From: 40CM-4-69-5 sp036556905
Lineage (GTDB): Bacteria; Methylomirabilota; Methylomirabilia; Rokubacteriales; CSP1-6
Assembly (NCBI GenBank): GCA_036556905.1
Contig: DATBIM010000069.1
Location: 30,615 to 94,614, forward strand
Direction of reading: 5' to 3'
DNA length: 64,000 bases
Part shown: positions 58,827 through 64,000 of the stretch, one piece after another
Layout: every line of letters begins with the position of its first letter
Numbering within the stretch: the first letter of the stretch is position 1
Made by a program: the position numbers and the translations under genes
The notes under the pieces: generated by a model
Database searches by the model: none
Seen by the model: only the letters and a program-made list of their open reading frames with translations
Told to the model about the DNA's origin: nothing

Positions 58827-60926
58827 GTGAGCGCGCCGCCGCTGGCGCTGTGCTTCGGGGTCCACAACCACCAGCCCGTGGGCAACTTCGAGCACGTCCT
58901 GGAGGCGGCCGTGTCGCGGGCCTATCGGCCGTTTCTGGAGCGGCTGCACGATCGCCCCCAGCTTCGCCTCACCACCCACTGGACCGGCGGCCTGCTCGAG
59001 TGGCTCCGCGAGCATGCCGGGGAGACGTTCGACTTGCTGGCGGCCCTGGTGGGGCGCGGCCAGGTGGAGCTGCTGACCGGTGGATTCTACGAGCCGATCC
59101 TGGCCATTCTCCCCGACCACGACAAGGTCGGGCAGATCCAGCGTCTCAGCGAGTTCATCGTTTCGCACTTCGGCGTGCGTCCGCGCGGGATGTGGCTGGC
59201 CGAGCGCGTGTGGGAGCCCCACCTGCCCGGAGCCCTCCGCGCCGCCGGGGTGGAATATGTGCTGGTGGACGACAGCCACTTCGGGCTGGCCGGCGTCGAT
59301 CCCGAGACGCTGGGCGGCTACTACCTGACGGAAGATCAGGGGGTTCTGGTCGGCGTCTTCCCCATCAACCAGCGCCTACGCTATCTCATTCCCTTCGCCG
59401 AGATCGACGCCAGCGTGGAATACCTGGAACGCCGCCGGGGCCAGGTGGCGGCGCTGACGATCGTCGACGATGGTGAGAAGTTCGGCGTGTGGCCGGAGAC
59501 CTACCGGCATGTGTACGAGGACGGCTGGCTCGATCGCTTTTTCGATCGGCTGCTCGCGTTGGACTGGCTCCGGCTGACGACGTTCGCGGAGATCGTCGAT
59601 CAGCACCCGGCCTCGGGCCGGGTCTACCTGCCGACGGCGTCCTACCGGGAGATGGGGGAGTGGGCCCTTCCCGCCGCGGCCGCGCGCGAGCTGGAGATGG
59701 CCAGGCATGACCTGGCCGTGCTCGAGCAGGGCGAACGCTACCAGGGTCTGCTCCGCGGCGGCTTCTGGCGGGCCTTCCTGGTGAAGTACCCGGAGGTCGC
59801 CGACACGTACTGGAAGATGCTGCGCCTGTCTCAGGCCATCCAGCGCGCCGGGGCCGGGGGCGACGGCGACGGGCTGCTGGACCGGGCCCGGACTGCGCTC
59901 TGGCGAGGCCAGGGCAACGATGCCTACTGGCACGGTGTCTTCGGGGGCTGCTACCTGCCCCATCTGCGGCGCGCGGTGAAGCAGGCGCTCCTCGAGGCCG
60001 AGCACCTGTTGGCGCGGGCCACGGGCCTGCCGGCGGTGAGGTGGACCCAGAGCGATGGCAACGGCGATGGCCGGCGCGAGGTCGTCGTGCGCACGGCGCG
60101 GCTGGCCGTGACGTTGAATCCCGAGGAGGGGGGCACGCTGACCGAGCTCGGGCATCTCGAGCGAGGGATAGACCTGGCGGACGTCCTGGCCCGCCGGCCC
60201 GAGGCCTATCACGAACAGCTCCGCCACGTGAGCGATGCTCCGGGGGCTGCGGCCACCGGGGTCCGCACGATCCACGCCGCGCCCTCGGCCAAGGAGGAGG
60301 GCTTGCAGACGTGGCTCGCCTATGACGATCTGCGGCGGGCTTCGCTGCTCGACGGCCTCTTCCCCCTCGGCGCCCCGCTCGACCCGGTCGCACCCTGGGG
60401 CGCGGCTCGTCAGGTGCTGGGCCGCAGCCGCTTCGATTCAGAGATCACCCACGCCCCGGACGGTGTCGCGATCACCCTCAGCCTGTTGCCCGTCGACGCC
60501 GAGCTGGTGCGGGTGGTGAAGCGCGTGATCGTGAGCGGTGACCGGGTGCAGGCGCGCTACCGGATTCGGCCGGCCGCGACGGCGCTGCCGGCCCGCTGGG
60601 CCGTGCAGTGGAACCTGGCCCTCACCGGGGGCGAGGGGCCGGCCCGGTACCTGGTGCTGCCGGATCGTCCGGCCCTGCGCAGCGATGGCCGGCGCGAGGA
60701 GCTCTCCCACATCGTGCTGGCCGACGAGTGGGCTGGCCTGGAAGCGCGGCTCGAATGGACCCCGCCGGCCGAGCTGGCGTGGGGGCCCGTGGAAACCGTC
60801 TCCGTCTCCGAGGCCGGCTTCGAGCGAATCTACCAGGGCACGGCATTTCTGCTCACGTGGCCCCTTCTGGCAGAATCGGCCCAGGAATGGGAGCTCGTGA
60901 CTTCCTTGAGCGTGACGACCCGGTGA
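58827..60926 (+). CDS. GH57 alpha-amylase/4-alpha-glucanotransferase
   Basis: A 699-residue glycoside hydrolase. F-G-V-H-N-H-Q-P-V-G near 10-19 is GH57 motif 1. G-M-W-L-A-E-R-V-W-E-P near 121-131 holds the nucleophile Glu. V-D-D-G-E-K-F-G-V-W-P near 212-222 holds the acid/base Asp. The C-terminal 300 residues match the DUF1925/DUF1926 beta-sandwich of Thermococcus-type 4-alpha-glucanotransferases. It reshapes alpha-1,4-glucans such as glycogen. GTG 58827 is 4 bp after rapZ. The stop overlaps the next gene (GTGA), linking it to hexose-phosphate isomerisation. Confidence 0.9.
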   Translation: MSAPPLALCFGVHNHQPVGNFEHVLEAAVSRAYRPFLERLHDRPQLRLTTHWTGGLLEWLREHAGETFDLLAALVGRGQVELLTGGFYEPILAILPDHDKVGQIQRLSEFIVSHFGVRPRGMWLAERVWEPHLPGALRAAGVEYVLVDDSHFGLAGVDPETLGGYYLTEDQGVLVGVFPINQRLRYLIPFAEIDASVEYLERRRGQVAALTIVDDGEKFGVWPETYRHVYEDGWLDRFFDRLLALDWLRLTTFAEIVDQHPASGRVYLPTASYREMGEWALPAAAARELEMARHDLAVLEQGERYQGLLRGGFWRAFLVKYPEVADTYWKMLRLSQAIQRAGAGGDGDGLLDRARTALWRGQGNDAYWHGVFGGCYLPHLRRAVKQALLEAEHLLARATGLPAVRWTQSDGNGDGRREVVVRTARLAVTLNPEEGGTLTELGHLERGIDLADVLARRPEAYHEQLRHVSDAPGAAATGVRTIHAAPSAKEEGLQTWLAYDDLRRASLLDGLFPLGAPLDPVAPWGAARQVLGRSRFDSEITHAPDGVAITLSLLPVDAELVRVVKRVIVSGDRVQARYRIRPAATALPARWAVQWNLALTGGEGPARYLVLPDRPALRSDGRREELSHIVLADEWAGLEARLEWTPPAELAWGPVETVSVSEAGFERIYQGTAFLLTWPLLAESAQEWELVTSLSVTTR

Positions 60927-61972
60927 CGCTGGACGACCCGGCGGCGTTGGCGCGGATCGACTCTCACGACACCCGGGGCGTCCTGACGGACTTCCCGGCC
61001 CAGTGTCGGGCTGCTGTCGCGCTGGCCCCGTCGACGAGCGGCCCGCTCCCGCGTCCGCGGGCGGTGATTGTGGCGGGCATGGGAGGCTCCGCCGCGGGCG
61101 GAGATCTGCTGGCCGCTTGCGCCACCGAACGGCTGGACGTCCCGGTGCTGGTGCACCGCGGCTACGGATTGCCCACCCTGGCGGGGGCGGCCGACCTGGT
61201 GATCGTGCTCTCCTACTCGGGCGAGACAGTGGAGACTCTGTCGGCAGCGACGACGGGGCTGGAGCGCAGATGTCGGGTGGTCGCCATCACATCCGGGGGC
61301 CGCCTCGCGGCGCTGGCCCGCCGTCACCGCCTCACCTCGGTGACGCTGCCGGGCGGACTGATGCCACGCATGGCCCTGGGCTATCTCTTCTTCCCCATGC
61401 TGGCCGTGTTGCGCGCAGCCGACCTGGTCGTCGTGAAGGATGCGGAAATCGACGAAGCCCTGAGCGGGCTGGACGGCCTCACCCGTGAGCTCGCGCCAGG
61501 CTCGCCCACGGCGGTGAACGAGGCCAAGCGCCTGGCCCTGGCCCTCGGCGATCGCGTACCCGTCATCTACGGGGGGCCGGCCACCGGCCCCGTGGCCTAC
61601 CGGTGGAAGACCGATCTCGAGGAGAACGCCAAGTGCCTGGCCGTGGCCGGCGCGCTGCCCGAGATGAATCACAACGAGATCGAGGTCTGGGGGGCCCGGA
61701 TTCCCCAGGCCCTGCACGTCGTCCTGCTCCGCGACGCCCATGAGGACGTCGAGATCAGCCGGCGCTTCACACTCGTGCGGGAGTTGATCGCCCGTCAGAC
61801 GGGCGTGAGCGAGGCGTGGACGCGCGGCACCGGCACCCTGGCCCGCCTGCTCTCCCTGATCGTGCTCGGACAGTGGACGAGCTTCTATCTGGCGGCGCTC
61901 CGCGGCCTCGACCCCTGGGCCGTTCCGGTCCTGGATTCATTCAAGGCGCAGCTGGCTGACGGGTCACGCTGA
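60923..61972 (+). CDS. Bifunctional phosphoglucose/phosphomannose isomerase
   Basis: A 349-residue SIS-domain enzyme. V-A-G-M-G-G-S-A-A-G-G-D near 49-60 and L-S-Y-S-G-E-T-V-E-T near 95-104 bind the sugar phosphate. Y-R-W-K-T-D-L-E-E-N-A-K near 230 and M-N-H-N-E-I near 251-256 carry the catalytic Glu/His. The family is mostly archaeal and deep-branching bacterial and interconverts glucose-, fructose- and mannose-6-phosphates. The start is GTG 60923, overlapping the GH57 stop; ATG 60887 would overlap by 40 bp. Confidence 0.9.
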   Translation: MTLDDPAALARIDSHDTRGVLTDFPAQCRAAVALAPSTSGPLPRPRAVIVAGMGGSAAGGDLLAACATERLDVPVLVHRGYGLPTLAGAADLVIVLSYSGETVETLSAATTGLERRCRVVAITSGGRLAALARRHRLTSVTLPGGLMPRMALGYLFFPMLAVLRAADLVVVKDAEIDEALSGLDGLTRELAPGSPTAVNEAKRLALALGDRVPVIYGGPATGPVAYRWKTDLEENAKCLAVAGALPEMNHNEIEVWGARIPQALHVVLLRDAHEDVEISRRFTLVRELIARQTGVSEAWTRGTGTLARLLSLIVLGQWTSFYLAALRGLDPWAVPVLDSFKAQLADGSR

Positions 61973-61985
61973 GCGGGGCCTCGCC

Positions 61986-62018
61986 CGCGCCGACCGCTCG
62001 AAATGGGGGTCGGCCGCG
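61986..62018. other. Hairpin between the isomerase gene and metK
   Basis: Arms 61986-61995 and 62008-62018 pair with one bulged base around a 12-nt loop. No T-tract follows. It overlaps where the -35 region of a metK promoter would be: TACACT at 62022-62027 is a plausible -10 box, but I see no good -35. It could end the upstream operon or modulate metK. Confidence 0.35.
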
Positions 62019-62059
62019 TGCTACACTGACGCGACTTTCAGCGGGGGAGGGGAGAAACG

Positions 62060-63211
62060 ATGGCGCGGGACGAATACCTGTTTACGTCGGAGTCGGTCAC
62101 CGAAGGGCATCCCGACAAGATCGCCGACCAGATCTCCGACGCGATTCTCGACGCCATCATCGCCCAGGATCCCACAGGCCGGGTTGCCTGTGAGACGTTA
62201 CTGACCACGGGCCTCGTGGTGGTGGCCGGCGAGATCACGACGGCCTGCTACGTCGACATCCCGCGCACCGCCCGGGAAACCATCCGCCAGGTCGGCTACG
62301 TCCGGGCCAAGTACGGCTTCGACGCCGACACCTGTGGCGTCATCGCCGCCATCGACGAGCAGTCCGGTGACATCGCCCTGGGCGTGGACAAGCTGGGGGC
62401 GGGGGATCAAGGACTCATGTTCGGCTACGCTTGCCGGGAGACCCCCGAGCTCATGCCGATGCCCATCATGCTGGCCCACAAGCTCACCATGCGGCTGGCC
62501 GAGCTGCGCAAGGGCGGCGTCCTGGGCTACCTCCGGCCCGACGGCAAGTCCCAGGTGACGGTCCGCTACGTCGACGGCAAACCGCGATCGGTGGACACGG
62601 TCGTGGTGTCCACCCAGCACAGCCCGGACGTGTCGAGCGAGCAGATCCGCGCGGACCTCATCGAGCACTGCGTGATCCCCACCGTGCCCCCCGAGCTTCT
62701 CGATCGCGCGCGGTGTGTGTTTCACGTCAACCCCACGGGCCGTTTCGTCACCGGCGGGCCCATGGGCGACACCGGGCTCACCGGGCGGAAGATCATCGTG
62801 GATACCTACGGCGGGTCCTGCCCCCACGGGGGCGGGGCCTTCTCGGGCAAGGATCCCACGAAGGTCGATCGCTCGGCCTCCTACATGGCCCGGCACGTGG
62901 CCAAGAATATCGTGGCGGCGGGGCTGGCCGAGCGCGCCCAGCTGCAGGTGGCCTATGCCATCGGGGTGGCCGACCCCGTGTCGATCATGGTGGACACGTT
63001 CGGCACCGGCAAAGTATCGAACGCCAGGCTCGAGCAGCTGATCCGACGGCACTTCGACCTCACGCCGGCCGGTATCATCAAGTACCTCGACCTCCGGCGT
63101 CCCATCTACCGCAAGACGGCGGCCTACGGCCACTTCGGACGCTCCGAGCCGGAGTTCAGCTGGGAACGGACCGATCGCGTCAAGGATCTGCGCGACGACG
63201 TGGGGATGTAA
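62060..63211 (+). CDS. metK: S-adenosylmethionine synthetase
   Basis: A 383-residue enzyme making SAM from methionine and ATP. F-T-S-E-S-V-T-E-G-H-P-D-K near 7-19 begins the first domain. G-A-G-D-Q-G-L-M-F-G-Y near 115-125 and G-G-G-A-F-S-G-K-D near 257-265 are the ATP and phosphate loops. GGGGAGGGGAG lies 5-6 bp before ATG 62060. It is followed by ahcY, so SAM synthesis and SAH removal are encoded together. Confidence 0.97.
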   Translation: MARDEYLFTSESVTEGHPDKIADQISDAILDAIIAQDPTGRVACETLLTTGLVVVAGEITTACYVDIPRTARETIRQVGYVRAKYGFDADTCGVIAAIDEQSGDIALGVDKLGAGDQGLMFGYACRETPELMPMPIMLAHKLTMRLAELRKGGVLGYLRPDGKSQVTVRYVDGKPRSVDTVVVSTQHSPDVSSEQIRADLIEHCVIPTVPPELLDRARCVFHVNPTGRFVTGGPMGDTGLTGRKIIVDTYGGSCPHGGGAFSGKDPTKVDRSASYMARHVAKNIVAAGLAERAQLQVAYAIGVADPVSIMVDTFGTGKVSNARLEQLIRRHFDLTPAGIIKYLDLRRPIYRKTAAYGHFGRSEPEFSWERTDRVKDLRDDVGM

Positions 63212-63221
63212 CGGTGTAACT

Positions 63222-63244
63222 CGGCGGGGGTGTTGCCCCCGCCG
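63222..63244 (+). other. Perfect 9-bp hairpin between metK and ahcY
   Basis: C-G-G-C-G-G-G-G-G (63222-63230) and its complement (63236-63244) flank a 5-nt loop, 10 bp after the metK stop. There is no T-run, so it may be an attenuator or mRNA-stabilising structure. The rest of the 90-bp gap shows no SAM or SAH riboswitch core that I recognise. Confidence 0.45.
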
Positions 63245-63301
63245 ACGCCTCCCCAGGACAGGATCGCGCCGGCCTGGCCGGCGCTCGAAAGGACCCCGGC
63301 G

Positions 63302-64000
63302 ATGGTTGAGCATGACGTTCAGGATCTCGCGCTGGCCGCGGCCGGCCGCCTCCGGATCGAATGGGCCGAGCAGTCGATGCCGGTGCTCCGGCAAGTGCGG
63401 GAGCGGTTCGCCAAGGACCAGCCGCTCAAGGGGATCCGGCTGGGCGCTTGCCTGCACGTCACCACCGAGACGGCGGTCCTCATGCTGACGCTCAAGGCGG
63501 GCGGAGCCCAGGTGGCCCTCTGCGCCTCCAACCCTCTCTCCACCCAGGACGACGCCGCCGCCGCGCTGGTGCGCGAATACGACGTTCCCGTCTTCGCCCG
63601 CAAGGGCGAAGACCACGCCACCTACTATCGCCACATCGAGTCCGTCCTGGCCACGCGGCCCCAGGTCACGATGGACGACGGCGCCGACCTGATCTCCCAG
63701 CTCCACAGCGCCCGGAAGGACCTGGTCGGCGACGTGATCGGGGGCACGGAGGAGACGACGACGGGCGTGATCCGCCTGAGATCGATGGAGCGCGAGGGCG
63801 TGCTGGCGTTCCCGGTGATCGCGGTCAACGACGCGGACACCAAGCATCTGTTCGACAACCGCTACGGCACGGGGCAAAGCACGCTGGATGGCGTGATCCG
63901 CGCCACCAACCTGCTGATCGCCGGGCGCAACATCGTCGTAGCGGGCTACGGCTGGTGCAGCCGGGGGATTGCCAGCCGCGCACAGGGGATGGGCGCCAAC
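63302..64000 (+). CDS. ahcY: Adenosylhomocysteinase, 5' part
   Basis: 233 codons are visible and the gene runs off the window. It hydrolyses S-adenosylhomocysteine to adenosine and homocysteine. The substrate domain has A-C-L-H-V-T-T-E-T-A near 51-60 and C-A-S-N-P-L-S-T-Q-D near 75-84. D-D-G-A-D-L near 124 and G-G-T-E-E-T-T-T-G-V near 147 follow. V-N-D-A-D-T-K-H-L-F-D-N near 176-187 and the NAD loop V-A-G-Y-G-W-C-S-R-G near 216-225 are present; the loop has Ser where Gly is usual. ATG 63302 follows an AAAGGA-type site. Confidence 0.95.
   Translation, partial: MVEHDVQDLALAAAGRLRIEWAEQSMPVLRQVRERFAKDQPLKGIRLGACLHVTTETAVLMLTLKAGGAQVALCASNPLSTQDDAAAALVREYDVPVFARKGEDHATYYRHIESVLATRPQVTMDDGADLISQLHSARKDLVGDVIGGTEETTTGVIRLRSMEREGVLAFPVIAVNDADTKHLFDNRYGTGQSTLDGVIRATNLLIAGRNIVVAGYGWCSRGIASRAQGMGAN

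Noticed and set aside
63212..63301. SAM or SAH riboswitch between metK and ahcY
   Set aside because: The gap is 90 bp with one simple hairpin and no recognisable riboswitch core.
1..64000. CRISPR arrays, tRNA or rRNA genes, insertion sequences or prophage
   Set aside because: No regularly spaced repeats, cloverleaf-like or rRNA stretches, transposase or phage genes were seen. The tyrosine recombinase at 48538 looks like housekeeping XerC/D, not a mobile-element integrase.

Overview
This is a GC-rich bacterial chromosome segment with no rRNA, tRNA, CRISPR array, phage or insertion sequence that I could see. The organism has an LPS outer membrane: LptA, LptB, LptC, LptE, KdsA, KdsD, a TolC-type channel and a MacAB-type pump are all present. 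It also carries a B12-dependent ribonucleotide reductase, an F420-type LLM oxidoreductase and a metallo-beta-lactamase-fold protein of the mainly archaeal UPF0282 family. My best guess is a soil or subsurface lineage such as Candidatus Rokubacteria/Methylomirabilota or a deltaproteobacterial-like group. That placement is inference; no rRNA or complete marker set is available.

Layout. 1-5031 (+): the end of a MEMO-family gene, a DUF1285-like gene, two thiamine-diphosphate enzymes in a tightly overlapping operon, and a GNAT acetyltransferase. 5054-7544: a zinc-ribbon membrane protein (-), a small haem-copper-oxidase-like membrane protein and an NAD-dependent epimerase. 7613-12289 (-): an iron/2-aminoethylphosphonate/polyamine-type ABC importer (binding protein, double-domain permease, ATPase) and an inositol monophosphatase. 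12358-22164 (+): ketopantoate reductase, a heterodimeric ABC exporter, an alkyltransferase-like protein, an LLM oxidoreductase, an SDR, UPF0282, a peroxiredoxin with an in-frame TGA, an SRPBCC protein and endonuclease IV. 22064-29170: endonuclease III, a TatT-like TPR protein, DUF4149 (+) and a complete MacB-MacA-TolC set. 29442-38101 (+): NrdJ, an NCS2-type permease, FprA-like ferredoxin reductase, cytochrome c, Ppx/GppA, proline dehydrogenase and an HNH endonuclease. 38112-46534 (+): uvrB, uvrC, a small exported protein, leuS, lptE and holA. rpsT is on (-). 46967-61972 (+): a long colinear run murJ-xer-cca-pyrG-kdsA-kdsD-lptC-lptA-lptB-rpoN-rapZ-GH57-pgi/pmi. The window closes with metK and the start of ahcY, which form the methyl cycle.

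The most interesting object is the peroxiredoxin at 19941-20414. A TGA sits exactly at the peroxidatic cysteine position and is followed 20 nt later by a SECIS-like hairpin, so it reads as a selenoprotein with a U-S-T-C redox motif. Other points worth a look: a 58-bp palindromic dispersed repeat, one copy of which lies inside the endonuclease IV N-terminus; three genes whose conserved N-termini begin at near-cognate codons overlapping the upstream stop (CTGA, CTGA, ATAG); several promoters placed so close to the start codon that the mRNAs should be leaderless; and an ABC exporter pair with one degenerate ATP site.
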